DNA of 64,000 bases, taken from Branchiostoma floridae. Lineage: Eukaryota > Chordata > Leptocardii > Amphioxiformes > Branchiostomatidae. The DNA lies in NCBI RefSeq assembly GCF_000003815.2, contig NC_049989.1, forward strand, positions 9,372,761 to 9,436,760. Direction: 5' to 3'. Position 1 is the stretch's first letter; every line of letters begins with the position of its first letter. Positions 33,524 to 54,000 of the stretch are shown here, in pieces. A program made the position numbers and the translations under genes. The notes beneath the pieces were generated by a model. That model was not told the origin of the DNA. It searched no databases and worked only from the letters and a program-made list of their open reading frames with translations.

Positions 33524-33592
33524 CTATGATAGGATACCAGGCTACAAATAAAGTTCAAGAACAGGAATACCTTGATTTGTTCCCAGGTCGCC

Positions 33593-39160
<5,568 letters not shown>

Positions 39161-42074
39161 TGCACCCCCCTCCTGAGTGGTGCATACATATAGCCCATGT
39201 GCCATCCAATAAAATTGTACTGTTTTGGAATCAACCATTTCGAAAGAGGTGGTAGCCTTCAAAAAAGCATATCCTGTTTATTATTAAGTGCCAGAGCAAT
39301 ATACTAGTATTCAGACATGAATACATTGCATATTTTCAAAATTTCTCATTCTCCGAATTTGACTTAGAATAATTAATTTGACACAAAAATTGAGAACATT
39401 TGCAATGAATAGTGGGACCAAGAAAAATTTTTTTTAGGCAAAAGACAAAGTGAAAGTACTCGGAATAGAGGTTTTTCATAATGATTTCACTGTTATAGGA
39501 CTCGAAGTACTTTTTCTGCACCTAGCTCCTGCACCTTGGTAAAGGTTACAGGTAGAAAGCGTATGCCACCCCATAAGGGGCTGTATAACCCCAACGGTGC
39601 TGTGATACATCATATAATTCGACTACTAGTACTACATGCATGTGAAATTACCTGCATCAGACAAAACATATCTATGTGTAAAACGGTGAATACAGGAACT
39701 AATAAATGGAACTGGTAACCTTTTCTGCTTTTGATATTTCATACTTAAACTAAGGAGCTTTTATCAAGTTGATAAAAGCTCCTTGCTTAAACAGGCTATC
39801 CATCAATACAACAGAAAAATCCACAAGCGGTTACGTGTATGTCGTACAGGTTAGACATCAGAAATACCTGCTCAGCTGATTATATAATAACCAACCTTGA
39901 TTATGTATATATTGAGGTGTTATGTACTTGATTCCCTTGGAAAGCTAAACAGTGTGACTTGTACAATTCATGTTGTAACTGGGCACACATACATTGAGGT
40001 AACCAGAATTCATGACCAATACCATCAGTCTTAAAAAGACTGAATTCTCATGACAAACGGTGCCAATTCAGAGTAAAAATCTGAAGACTAGTCTTAAAGC
40101 CTTAATATGACATGTACACTGTATTATTGCTGCAATTATGCAATGTATAAATTGTTTGCAAAGACGTGAAAAATGTTAAGAAAGGAGGCGACCATCTTAG
40201 CACTGAACAAATGTCTGTGATATTATCAGCAATAATTGACGGAATACTTTTGTACCTATAGCTTAGTTGTAATTGTTACAGAATATAATGTGCAAATATG
40301 GTGGAAAGTTTCAAAAAGTGCTGCACTGGTATTTAATGTATGGGTTAATATGGTTGGGTCAATTTCTGTGGATAGCAATATTATAAGTAATAAGGCCGGG
40401 CATTTTAGAAGAAAGTTGTTGGGTAAATTGTTGCATATGAAACGGTGTGGAATAAATTCTTCATATAATTTATAAGGAAAATTGTGTTCTTGCATTCTAA
40501 TTCAGTTCATATCATACCCAAGTAGGAAAGCATTATTTTATAATGTTAGGTGCTTTATTATTGGTTCAACACCACAAGGATAATTGTCAAAAAACTGTAC
40601 ATGCAAAATGACTTCTGTTTGGTTCACTCGTATAGAAGGTAGAAACTATAAGAGGATATTTTGGGCCTACTATTTTTACCTTTGGTAGCTCTGATTAGCA
40701 ACTCAACTCAGGAAATCATTATCATGAAAACAAAATGAAAGAAAATGGGATATGCTGCTCTGCCTTTATTTGGTCAATATTGTCACACAATATACTGTAA
40801 TTCACTTTGCCTTCTCGGTACCAAACTTTCCAGGTCTGAGAAAATTTAACTTGTTCTCGGAACTAAATGTTCACGATGGCAGCATGTGCACATAAAAAAG
40901 TCTGTGAATTATTTGTTATCTGTAATGATAAGTTACAGTCGTCACAGTGAAAATGGTGAACATAAAAGTACAGTGAAAAAATTACAGTAGATATAATCAA
41001 CTTGGACTACTCTAATCATTTGAGGTATACATTAATCATTAAAATCAATTTTCAAAATTATCTGTAAAAATACAGCTTAATTATATAGACACATGCATGC
41101 AAACTAAGTGCTTTTCATATACTGGTGGACAGCAGGCACTAAACATTGTATCTTATACACAATGTATATATCAAATCAACACATTTGAATCTAATATAAC
41201 ACAATTTACATTATAAAAATTCTATCAAATATCATTTGTATCTTCTTCTACACTAACAAACTTGGAATAAAATATGATGTAACCAATGGTTTAGATATCC
41301 AAAATAATATGAAAGTGCTGAATGTTTACTCATAAACACTGAAGCTGAACACTCTATTCATGATGCTATACTACAATATCTTAGCACAGATCTGGATGGT
41401 CTGTCTTTGAACAGGTTTCTTCAAATCAATGAAAGACCAGCTGACTACTTCCAGGCAATGAACTAAGTGGATGGATAATGAATTTTGCTTGGAATTAGCA
41501 GTGAACATTGCATATGAAGTCTTACAGGTACCCTATACAATCAGATTATCTACATTACCAAGGACATTTTATTCTATTTCTAGATAATTCTTAAATAGAA
41601 CTTTGAGTATACAAACAGTGCAGATCAAACATATTTGTTTGCTCAGTTGAAATAAGCAAAATGTCTTGAACCATTTGGAAACAGGACAGAATGCATTTAT
41701 AATATAGCAATATCAGCTACAATAATATTGTGCTAAAGGTAATAATTCTACAGATAAATACTTGATATTACACAAAGTCATGTACTCTATAAAGTCACAT
41801 CCAAATGGCACTTATTACATGCTGCACATATTTCTGATGTTTGCATGCTAGCAAAACTAAATGGTAGGCATACCTATATAAGAGACCACACTACAATAGT
41901 ACATAATGGAGTACCAGTAGCTACATATTGGGTACAGTCTAGAAGCAGGGCATCACTACAGCACAGATGTTAACTTTTGTTACATGTCAGAAAATAGCTT
42001 CAATTTTGGCTTTATATCTGCATCATTTTTGTTATATCTTTGTTTTAATGAAGTAATGAAAAACAGTTGTTTGT
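39161..42074. other. intergenic space between convergent NSMAF and SWAP70
   Basis: AT-rich, with no supported exon. It holds 3' UTR sequence from both sides and one micro palindrome element (39744-39792). Confidence 0.6.
39744..39792. mobile_element. micro palindrome element 5 with 7-bp direct repeats (CTTAAAC)
   Basis: 35 bp at 39751-39785 (TAAGGAGCTTTTATCA, then TGATAAAAGCTCCTTG) lies between CTTAAAC copies at 39744-39750 and 39786-39792. Confidence 0.8.
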
Positions 42075-45000
42075 CTAATCCTCCTTCACTTCTTCTCCTA
42101 TTCCTTCATCTGACAACCTCTCCTCCTTTTTCTCCTTCACTTCATCATCAAAGACTTCATCCTGCTCACCCCCTTCTTCTGGTTTGGACTCTCCCGTACA
42201 ACCCTCCTCAGAGTGAGGCTCGTTGTCCTTAGAAATGATTTTCTTCTGCTTCTGGATTTCAAACTCCCCCTCAGTAAAGGCCCCCAAGCCCCTGTGCGTG
42301 ATGAGAGGCTGGGCGGTTGGCTGGATGGGTCTGGCTAGTCCTGGGGCCTTCCACCGTTTCCTCTCCTCCACTGCAGCCATCATCTTCTTGTGTTTCTCCT
42401 CTGCATCCTGTAGTTTCTTGGAGGCCTCCTGATGGGAGAACACAGACATGGACTTTTTAGCACATACCAATTCTGGACAAGTCCATACTCCATGATTCTC
42501 AAAATTTTGGCCAGAAATTTATTTCATTTATAGATATTGAATGAGGTTGAAAAACAAAATCTAACTTCAAAGTTTCTGACTAACCTTATACACTGTATCT
42601 AGTTTGCACCACAAAAGACCAGATGGTCCAGACCATAAAATATTTGGAAGAGACTCAGTATGGACTCAGGATATTTGATGATAAGTCAAACATTTTTAGA
42701 AAAAAATTGAAAAGGGAAGCACTCTTTTACCTTTAACTGTTGGTCTGCCGCCTCTCTCTCTTGTTGTAGCTGTTCCAGCCTCTGCTGCTCCTCCCTCCAC
42801 TGCTGTTCCAACTCTTGGCGCTGCTTGCGCTCATCTTCCAGCAGTTTGTCCTGGTCTGCTTTCAGCTTTTCCAGCTGCTCCCTACGCTCAAACTCCTCTT
42901 GGAGTAGTCTTGGGGAAACACAAGGCAAAAAAAAAAAACTTTCAGTACCGTCACGTCACATTTCAAATCATCCAAATCTAGTGTTCTTTTATAGGAGACA
43001 GGCACTACCCTGTACACAATACTAGTAGGTGCAGAAAGGACTTGTATATTGCATACTTTGCCTGCAGGGCCCTGACGATCTCCTCATCTTTCTTGGCCTG
43101 CCGTTCTTCTTCCAGAAGTTTCTCCAGTTGCCTGTTCATCTCCTCCAGCTCCCTTCTCATCTGTTCCTCTTCCTCACGCAGAACTGTCTCCAGGGCCAGC
43201 CGCGCTTCTGCTTCGGAACGTGCCTGGTACGAGAATGACAACATGTAGTTTGTTCTGGTATATTTCAATGACATCCATGATTGCATGGTGGCCTTGTGGT
43301 TATAGTTACTGACCCCTGGGGAAGCAATTTTGTCCGTCAACTCAAGTGAAAATGAATACTAGTATGTGCACCTAGCTTCAAATTTGGTTAGGGATGTTCT
43401 CTTAAATGGGGTATAAAACGGAAAGGAGCCATGTTGGAGGAGAGCCACACCTCAAACACAGTAAAGAACACACCAGACTTATTGATAAGAGTTTGGGTCC
43501 TGAATAACTAATTCACATTGTCAATTATAATGCAGTAACAGTTGTCAATTGAAGCAAAAGTTTTTTCTCAGTAACTATGATTACGGTACTGACTTGTTTC
43601 TCCTCTTCAAGTTTCTGCCTCTGTTCTTCCATCAGCTCGCTGTCTTTTCTCTTCCTCTCTTTTTCCTTCATTTCTTCTGCCCGTCTCTTCTCTCTCATCT
43701 CTCTCCTCTTCTGTGCATGTTTCTTGACCAGGGAAGAGCATCCAGTCTTGGAAAGATCAATCACGCTCTGAATGGCTAGCAGTAATGGAGAGGAAAAATA
43801 ACAGAAAATGAATTGATTTCAATGTTCTGTTAGGGCTTCAGAAATTTTTTGGATCCCTTCATTTTTCAATCCCTAAATCCAAGTGTGAAATTACCACATC
43901 AGACTTTCATACAGAGAAAACAAATTGAAAAGAAATTTGTTAAAGACAAACAACGAAAGAAAAATAGAAGCTGATCTGAAATGATTTATGTCTTAATTTC
44001 TGTCAACATTCTCAGCCTTTCTCCTTTGTTTTCGTTCACTCCAATGTTTCTAGTCCATCTACAGTCAAATCTGTCTATCACACCCAAGAGACTTGAAGAA
44101 AATGGTCACTAGGGGTGGATACTGGTACAGAAAATTCAGGTACAAGTTCGGAACAAGTCCAGAGGATATCTAAGTTCAGGTCCAAACCTGAACCTGGACC
44201 TGATTGCCTGTAAAAGCATTTAGTTACACTTACCAGTTATCCATGCCTGTCTGCTTCTAAGATCAGGGGCGGCCATTTCGTACGACATGTTTGCACTGGC
44301 CGTCAACAACAGTCGCTGCTTACCCTCGCGAGACTTCTCTCCAAGCAGCTGCAACCAATAAGAAATAAAAACTCTTATAGCATCTTCAAAGTAGTCTACT
44401 TTGGTATGCTCTCCAGGACATGTTTGCAACATTACATAATTATCTATTCTAATACATACTTACTAGATTATGTGTCTCCTCTATGAAGAAAAGATCATGA
44501 CAATGTCTCCAGCACATTTAAGACGACTCTTCTTGCCATAATCATTATTTTCTGAAGGATGTCACAATGGCAGATATATTTTCCACATGTGATCAGTATA
44601 TAGAAACATAATAGTTTACAGAGAGTTCATAATAACCAATCAATAAGTCATTTCATTTTGAACATCAACAAGAAATAAACTGGGTGCATTTTGTACATCA
44701 TAATATGTGCATTATAAGCTCTTACCTGAAGCAAGCTTTAGACAAACTGTTGACAGGAGAGAGAAGAGGAGGAGGAAAAGACAAAGGTGAGCATGGATAT
44801 CATATGACAGAAAGGAGTTGATACACTGAATCAGATTCATCTATACAGTAGAGACAGAACTATGTACATGTTAAAACAGCAATTTCAATTTCTTCTTCAT
44901 TTTCTCCAATCATAGCTAATTGCTGCACAGGTATAAGGAAACTTTTAAACCTTTAAAAAAAAAGGACAGATAAGGCTGAAGAGTATTACATGATTGCACA

Positions 45001-48000
45001 TTTGGTAATGATGTATTGATGATTGGCAGTTTGAATGAATAATGTCAAAAGTGCAAGTGGGATTGGACAGACAGTAGGTATTCTTATTCTATGTATGAAA
45101 CCAAAGGAAGTTTTCCTACCGAAGTTTCTGTGATTTTCCTTTGGCTGTGCATACAGAATTTCAAAGGACATGTATATGGAGGATAAGTAGTCATGGAAGA
45201 AGAAAAGAAAAGCAGGACTGCAAATGTCCATACCTCAACCTTCCATGGAGTCGGGTTGAGAATCTCCCCCTTCTTGTCCTTCTGGTCCTTACCAGTGAAG
45301 TAAACCAGACTGCAGGGTTTCAGCACAAACCAACGCTCCTTCCAATTGGTCCTTACATGGCCCTTCTTGGACATCAGGCCCTGTGATTGGTCACCGAGTT
45401 AATCTCTTTACTCTTCTCAAGACAATGTGAACAATACTGTCACCTTTCTTTCAGACAGATTTCATGATCAAGATGACAATATTGTATCAGAAATAATAAT
45501 TTGACATAGTAACATCAACTATCACCATTCCACTGGATGCCACAATACCACCACATAAAAACAGCAACATTGTTATGGTATATACAGGGCTTCTCAAGAT
45601 TGTCTTGAACACCTAGATATCTGAAGTGTATATACAGGATTACTGATGCTAAATTCTATTTTTTGGTACACTTTAAATTCATGTATTTTTTTCATGTGGC
45701 AGCATTATGACGTCTGATGGAATTATGGGAGTTGAGGTTACATATACATGTATGTAATAAAATACACACAATTGTACATTAATGCAGAAGACATCGAGAT
45801 TAAAACTATCATTCACGTACCTCTTTCACGACATCAAGCACTAATTCCTTGTGTAGCTCTGTCACAGCTTCGCACACAGTCTCAGGTTCAATCCCCTCCG
45901 AGTACTTAGTCTCTATACATGCAATGAGCTGCCACACCGACATGGTGGGGAGAGAGTCTGAGAAGTGTTGGAAGTCTGCCTCTGCCCACTGTCCACCCAT
46001 GGCGCCAACTAGCTTCTGTAAGAGGAACTGCACCTCCTCTATATCCATCACCAACGGATATCTGCACAAAAGTTAAGAAGTATGCGAGTAGGATCAAGAT
46101 CGTGGACTCTTCAGGTACAAGACAACTGTGGGATTGAGTGTGGAGAGAGAAGATGATTTCAGGAAACCTAAATCTAACGCAAACGTTATATACGAATAAA
46201 TGTGTTGTTAAGAAGATAGAATGTTCAATTATGATTAGAAACCAACATTTCCTTGAACGGAAACTAAGGCTGAAATCCTCAAGATTTACAATACAGAAAA
46301 ATTAGTTATCATCCAGCTTTTAGGAGGATTTTGATGTTTGTGTTAATACACTGTGCATGACATTGTATTGTACTATGTTTTAACAGCACATTTGTTCATC
46401 CCTCAGTGTGTAACCTTGCTGCTGGACTTGCTGAAATCAACTTCCCTCCTACCACTACCAGCAACACTCTTTCCAAGGTCATTTTCATGACCTTCACTTG
46501 TGTCCTCTCATTTGTGACTTAATTCTAAAATAAGATAGAATGTGGGAGTAATTCTCTCGAGATGAAAGCTGAACAAGCAAAAAAGCGAAGTACTACTAAT
46601 ATGCCTCTATGTAGCCTGATTAAATCTCGCTTATAGCAGCCCGCCAAACATCCGCCGGCAGCCCTGGATAGCAGAGTTTGTGTTAGACAGACTAGCCTCT
46701 ATGTACTGTTCTTCTACTGTCAGACAGTAGTCACAGTACTGAAAATCTATCAACTATGTACTGTTCATCTACTGTCTATGGAGGGTTACCAGTAATGTAT
46801 AGCCCAGCCCCTACACGGCTGACTGACCTGTCCGGCTCGGCCAGCCTGTTGAACATCTGCCACACCTGGAAGGCGTGGTCTGCAGTCAGGGTCTTCTCAC
46901 GACGGTCCTTACTCAGGTGCTTCCCAGAACAGATCTGCCAACACACCTGGAATACACAGTCATGCTAATAGTATGGAGTTACCTGGAATGTCTAGATTAT
47001 AAATCAAATGTAATTTCTAAATGCATTATTGAAAATGTCTACTTCTATCTTTAACACATTATTTTGTAAATCACAATTTCTAGCGTTTGACGTAGTCATT
47101 AGCGTGAAATTGCGTTTCTGCAGTAACACAGTTATGTTATGCAGGTGAAGTGTTGTACACAGGTGAAGACTAATGAGGGAGTGGCATCCAGGTGTGCGAG
47201 TGCAGACAATGGATAAGAGGAAGTGACAAGCTGAGATAGTCATTCGAGGTCGCCACTGCTACAGCTACTGCCGTGTCTTCTTTTTGTCGGCAAGTGGCTG
47301 TATCAGACGCGTTCAGGATGGCAGAAGAGGAGAACTTGGAGTTTACCCAGACCCTGGAGGAGAATCTGAAGGAAGCTAAGAAGCTGCTGGTCGCAGGAAT
47401 AGTGGATAAAGCGGCGGACGAGTTACATAAAGGTGAGGAGTTGATTGCTTATCGACAAAAATTGGTTCTCTTGGCTGAGAAATTACAAAATGGGTGGTCT
47501 ATAGTCCAAGAATACATAAGGAAAAATAATCTTGCAGATGTTACAGATGATGAAAAGCGTGTCGCTAAAGCAGAATACAGCGCTAACAACAAGAAGAAAG
47601 ACAGAGATGAAAAGCCGAAAATATCGTCCTTTCTGGAAGCCTCAAAACATTGATAATCAGTTCGTGTGAAGTCAAACTTCCGAGATAATTCAATTAAACC
47701 AGGTAACTGTTTTGCCTACTGGGAAGAGGGTCATTGGCGACTCATTTGTCCTAAGATTCAACGGGGAAGAAACTGTAAAGTTAATAGTGATACAGAATTG
47801 TCTTGAAATGCCGTAACTTTATTGTGCCAGAACATTTAGATACTTGACAAGATTCCTCAGTTTTCGAAAATGGTAATTTCAACGACGACTTGGAGCAATT
47901 TTGTCTGAAGAATTCATGTTATTGAAAGATTTTGAGTATGAAGGTCAATAAAAAGTGACAGTTAGGAACCGTCTAAGAAGATGTTTGAATGAGTGGTATG

Positions 48001-51000
48001 AAATTGGTGCTCCTGAATTGGTATTAGATGTGATAAAGGAAGGTTATAAGATACCTTTGGAAGATATACCTGCTACTGCTGTTTAAGATAGCAATGCAGC
48101 GCTAAGAAGAATGCTGAGTTTGTTGAAATTGCTATACTTGAATTGTTAGTTAGGCTGTGTTGAAGAAGTTTCTGATGTACCGTATGTTGGTAATCCCTTA
48201 TCGGTTTCGATTCAGCCTAATGGAAAGATATGTGAACTACTTTGTTTACAAATGAACATATAAATGTGAAGATTTGAGACTAGTATCGCAAGTGCTGCAA
48301 AAGATTGAGTATGTTTTCTTTTGACTTGAAGCCTGGATATCACCACATTGATATCTTTCCACAGCACAGAAAATTTTAGGTTTTAGTTGGTATATTGCAG
48401 GATATAAGATAATTTCGTGTTTTGTGTATTGACATTTGGGGTGTTGAGCGCCCGCTATCTGTTCACAAAATTGTTGAAGCCATTATTAAAGAAATGGCGG
48501 AGTGAAGGAAAAACGTGTTTGTGTATTTAGTTTATGGATTAGGAAAATCAAGAAATTATGAGATGTGTAATTCTAATAAAATTGAAAGTATGTACAAATC
48601 TACTCTGCTTTGATTGGCTACCTAGCCTACAAAATGTGTTTGGAAGCCTCAGAAAGTTATGGTTTGGTTCGGAACAGTAATTGGTCTAATTAGATATATT
48701 TTGCAGGCAACTGAGAGAAGAATTTGTAAACTCAAAGGCTGTTTGAAAGAAGTCTGTATCGAGATAAACAAGGGTAATCTTGTGGTACCTGTATGGAAGT
48801 TGGCCTCTATAGTAGGGCAGATTATTCGATGACTATTTGTGTTGGTGATGTTAATTTGTTATTTGAATCCAGACAGTTGGAATAATGTTGTCAAGTTGGA
48901 TGACAGAGCAATGTCTGCGTCAAGTTTTTGGAATGAACGTTAACTTGAACTGAATGATATAAACAGTAGTGGTTATTATGGCAAGACAATGCACTTTGAT
49001 GCCTCTAGTATTGGATATGGAGTTTTTGTTGTTGAATGTGAACAACAATGTGTTCAGGGATTTTGGACACACAAAGAAAGCCAGCAAAGCTCCATATGGA
49101 GAGAGCTGTAGGCTAATTTTACTGTAATGCATTCAATTAAGGAATAATTAGTTGGGCAAACCGTGTAATGGTGTTGTGATAGTTAAACTGCACTGTATAT
49201 AGTAAAAACTGGAAGTGTTAAAGAGAACTACAGGATATCGTTATGAAGATATTTGATACTTGTGTACTGTATTCCATTACAATAGAAATAGATTGGATCC
49301 GTAGAAGTAGAAATGAGAAAGCTGATCTGTTGAGTAAGTTATTTATTGTGATGCTTATGTGTTACAAAATAGTTTGTTTCAATGTTTGGAAAGGAAATGG
49401 AGTCCTCTTGATATAGATTTGCCAATCACTTGAATACAAAGGTAAAGAAGTTCAATTCTAGGACCTGGTGCTCAGGTACATACGGAGTTGATGCTTTTCC
49501 AATTGATTGGTGCAAAATGAATAATTGGTTGAATCCTCCTGTGAAGCTGTTGCCTGGAGTACTGAAACATCTCAGAGATTGTAAAACTACGGGTACTTTG
49601 ATTGTACCCCTCTAGAGGTCAGCTGCAATTTGGCCAATACAGTGTCATGATGGGATACATTTTTGAACAAATTGTTATTGACTGGATAGACTTGCCTGTA
49701 ATTAAACCATTTATTAATGGTGTGAGCAAAAACACTTGGTTTGGAGAATAGGCAGTGCCGTTTAGAATTTTGGCGTTGCGTATATCCTTTGTGAACGTGT
49801 TTGAGAAACCAATTGCCAAAAGGTGTATGTCAGAGGCACGAATATGCCACAAAAGTAAAACTTGAAGATTGGATTAGCAATATAGCGTTTTTCATCAGCA
49901 AGAGATTGACTGAGTGCATTCTTGTACTGCATATATTGTATGTTATGTATAAAAGTATGGATAAATAGGGACTTGACGTATGTCAGTAGATAATTCAGTC
50001 TGTGATTGTAAGAACACAATATTGAAGTCTTTTTGACTGATTATTTGTGGGCGCTTGGCCACATAGATGGAAGAAATTTTCCACACAAAGTATTTCAATT
50101 TGAAGGTTTTGGCCTGGAATGATTACAGGAAGGCATGTTTGCTATGAAAATGTATTTTGCGGCACTTGGCCACGTTACCAGCCTGAATTGATAGGCAATG
50201 GTGGGAAGAAGTAACATTGAAGGCACTTGGCCATATTACCAGCCTGAATTGATAGGCAATGGTAGTAAAGAGTAACATTGAAGGCACCTGGCCACGTTAC
50301 CAGCCTGAATTGATAGGCAATGGAGGGAAAGGTAACATTGAAGGCACTTGGCCACGTTACCAGCCTGAGTTGATAGGCAATGGTAGGAAAGGTAACATTG
50401 AAGGCACTTGGCCACGTTACCAGCCTGAATTGATAGGCAATGGAGGGAAAGGTAACATTGAAGGCACTTGGCCAAGTTACCAGCCTGAATTGATAGGCAA
50501 TGGTAGGAAAGGTAACATTGAAGGCACTTGGCCACGTTACCAGCCTGAATTGATAGGCAATGGAGGGAAAGGAACATTGAAGGCACTTGGCCAAGTTACC
50601 AGCCTGAATTGATAGGCAATGGTGGGAAAGTGTAATATTGAAGGCACATGGCCACGTTACCAGCCTGAGTTGATAGGCAATGGTAGGAGCAAGTAATATT
50701 GAAGTCACTTGGCTACGTTACCTGCCTGAGTTGATAGGCAATGGTGGGAAGACGTTACATTGAAGTCTCTTGACTACATTGTGAGAAGAAGGATCTCACA
50801 GTTGGTTGAAAAGGTTGGCGAGTGAAAGTAAATGGTAGATATATGTAATGCCATGATGTTTTCAACATGTAAATAAGATGAAATGAAGTGAAAAAGAAAT
50901 ATCAGTTTGATATACATTTAAGATATTGTTTTATTCTTTTTCAGATGTGCTGAAAGAAGGATTTTGGAAATAATTGAAGAATGTAGAACATCCGCACTTG

Positions 51001-54000
51001 AAGTCGCTGGCAGACAAAGTGACGTCTGTGCCTCTGTGGTGATGTCAGATAGAGCACCTGAAACTGTTGACCAACTTAGTCTTGCATTTAGTAGGTGGAG
51101 AACTTTTGCAAAGAAATTTTCAGAAGTACTTGTGTGTCCACACTCTTTGTATGTTGCATTGTACTTGTTGGAGGTGATGCAAGAAACTTCATACCTAGCA
51201 GCAGTAGAAAAGGCTTTCTACGGAATTCGATGGGCGCATGTACAAGCAGGCTTAGAATCCTTCACTGACATTTAAGTTGTTTGAAATGTTTTAGGAGCAG
51301 CCAAACGTTTACTAGGAAAGAAGGTGAAGAAAGAAGTAATCACAGCAGAACTCCTGAATAAGTTGATGACCTTGCATGGAGACAAGGAAGACTTGAATAC
51401 AATTCGCATATTAACTTTGATATTGATCTGTTATGCATGGTTTTTCAGATATAGTGAGACATCCAAGATTGTCAAGATATTACGCACCTTTTCAGATATT
51501 ATGTAACAATTTTTTTAGTCTAGCAAGACTGAACAATGGAGATAGGTTAACAAGATTAAACAAAGCAACGTGTCCTGTTCCTGAGAACATTTAGTACTGC
51601 AGACTATACTAGGTGAAGTTGACTTGATTTATGATTTTTATATTTTCAGAGGTCTCTGTAAATGCAAGAATGGCTGGAACATAAGGACATCTGGAGGGTT
51701 AAGTCACACTAGAGCCAGGGAGAGTAGATTTGTGGAAGACTGTAGTACAGGACGTTTCATGTTTTGGTTTACGTTCCCTCAGAGCAGGAGGGGCGAAGGA
51801 AGCTGCGAATGCTGGAATTCCTGATACTCTTCAAACGACATGGTAGATGGGAAATTTGAAAGATCTACTACATGAAAGGCTAGCAGTTTTGATGGCTTTA
51901 GGTATTTAAATGTGCGTGAAATAAACTTCCCTGTCTTTGTACTTTCGAAAATATGCGGCGCCTGAACCAGGCGGCGCTCTCCCCCAGACAAGTGTCATGT
52001 GTTGTTATTGTGTGCGCATATTGGGGAGGGGGGTAACTAGTGTGATGCAGAAAATCACAATTTCTAGCGTTTGACGTAGTCATTAGCGTGAAATTGCGTT
52101 TCTGCAGTAACACAGTTATGTTATGCAGGTGAAGTGTTGTACACAGGTGAAGACTAATGAGGGAGTGGCATCCAGGTGTGCGAGTGCAGACAATGGATAA
52201 GAGGAAGTGACAAGCTGAGATAGTCATTCGAGGTCGCCACTGCTACAGCTACTGCCGTGTCTTCTTTTTTGCAAATGTGATTTAGCAAGAAAATCCAGAG
52301 AAGGAAGTTGTTTTGCAATGGGCTCTGGTGTACGTCCCCTATTTTTTTGGCCTTCAAACACAATGGAAGGTTTTTTTAGGGGTTGCGTAGCCGGCAAACA
52401 ACATAGTCAGAAAATGTTGTTCAATGTATTGTTGTATCAGACGATGTTCTAGTTGTAATATCAAGTAAGTTTATTATGCCATGCACAAATGTCAAAGTAA
52501 ACTGTTTTTGTATAATTGGTCGTTAATTTCGGCAATGTTTGATGTTCTGTTTGGTGAAATTGTGAAGTGCAAAATATGCACGAAGTATTTGGACAGAAGA
52601 GTTTTTCATTGATTTTGGTCTGCTCTTTCGGCAAAGTCTCTCATTAAACTTTTTCTGGCGTACCTGAACCAGGCGGCGCTCTCCCCCAGACAAGTGTCAT
52701 GTGTTGTTATTGTGTGCGCATATTGGGGAGGGGGGTAACTAGTGTGATGCAGAAACTCCAATTTCTTTCAACATATAAGCAAGCTTTTGTAAAATGAAAC
52801 CAGAGCTCTCTCTACCATCCATTAATCTCTGGATGGGATTTGCTGCTAGTGCTTGTGACAGATGTAAATTCCAACTATTTTGTCCTTGTTCACAGACAAA
52901 ATTCAAATTTTTCAAGACGTCATTATTTCTATCAGGTTGTCAAGAGTGCCACCCAACTTTTATAAATTAAGAAGACACTCAAGACTTCACATTGTGGTAA
53001 ATGGTGTTTCATAGTGTTGAAATGTAAATTTCAAGCTATTAAACAGTAAGTGAAAGTAGAAGCATGCTCCCAGACCCCCCTCCCAGACTACTTATGCCTT
53101 TGAGCTTTTGATCTGAGAGGATAGTGAAGAAGCCCTAACACAAAATATCTTATAACTTTTGAAAGCAAAAAATGCAGACATTAAATTTCAAGGAGATTGA
53201 ACCTTTTATCAATGTGAACAACTTTCTGAGGAGTACCTGATCAAATCTGCTCCAGTCTGGAATGGAGTTCTCTGACAAACCTTGGAATATGACCTTCCTG
53301 ACGAAGTCTGAGTAAGCCTGGAACGTGACAGTTGGGTCACCAAAGTGCTTCTCAACATCTTCAACAGGTGGGGTGTAGACAACAGTGCCCAAACTGTGGG
53401 TGAGAACCTAGGGAGGAAGGTAATATGATACAGTCTGTATTACAACACTCCATACTCAATGCTCCTTGCCATTTGGGTTTCACTTCCTCTAATATTTGCA
53501 AACAACGTTTAACTGTTCAAGAGTCTAATATATATAGTAACTCCTTTGTCAGATATATTGAGTGAGAGAAAAGTTTCAGATGGTGACTTTTCCTGTTTCC
53601 CACCTAAAAATCAATGGAGATATTGATCCATTTTAGTTCCATTATAATTTGCTAAAAAAACCCTCCACGCCTGGATACCAGACCCAAGCCCAATCTCGAA
53701 AATATCAGAGTATACACTACACAATAGATATTTTTGAGATCGGGCTGGGGTCTGGTATCCACGCCACGCTAGCCATATATATAGTACATCATGGGCTACA
53801 TCAAGGACGTCCTTGGCTACATGTAACGAATTTTAAGACCTGATTTGTAAGGTTAGCGTTAGATGATCGTTTGCTAATTGTTTAAAAAATTCTGAGGACT
53901 TTGCTGTCTAATTCTCATACACTGCAACACTGAACAGCTTTCGGACTTGCCCAGTGTCGAATTATAGAAGAAGAAGAAGAAAAAGTAGATATACTGTTAC

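Larger units (their letters stand above)
47068..52755 (+). mobile_element. decayed Ngaro/DIRS-type tyrosine-recombinase retrotransposon
   Basis: The element has the split direct repeats of this order: A1 (47068-47285), internal region, B1 (51961-52053), A2 (52052-52269), B2 (52663-52755). A1 and A2 are both 218 bp and B1 and B2 both 93 bp, nearly identical. Internal remnants occur in the expected order: gag-like ORF with a zinc-knuckle remnant, reverse transcriptase, RNase H, tyrosine recombinase. All are broken. B1-A2 are adjacent, and about 390 bp separate A2 from B2. There is no target duplication, as expected for this order. It lies in SWAP70 intron 2, antisense to the gene. Confidence 0.9.

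Noticed and set aside
42223-43779. Several plus-strand Ser/Leu/Phe-rich ORFs
   Set aside because: Antisense shadows of the SWAP70 coiled-coil exons.
50175-50708. 177-aa minus-strand ORF
   Set aside because: It is an artefact of the 60-bp minisatellite staying in frame.
50162-50773. Regular 60-bp repeats resembling a CRISPR array
   Set aside because: The whole unit is repeated with no variable spacers, and the DNA is animal nuclear; it is a minisatellite.
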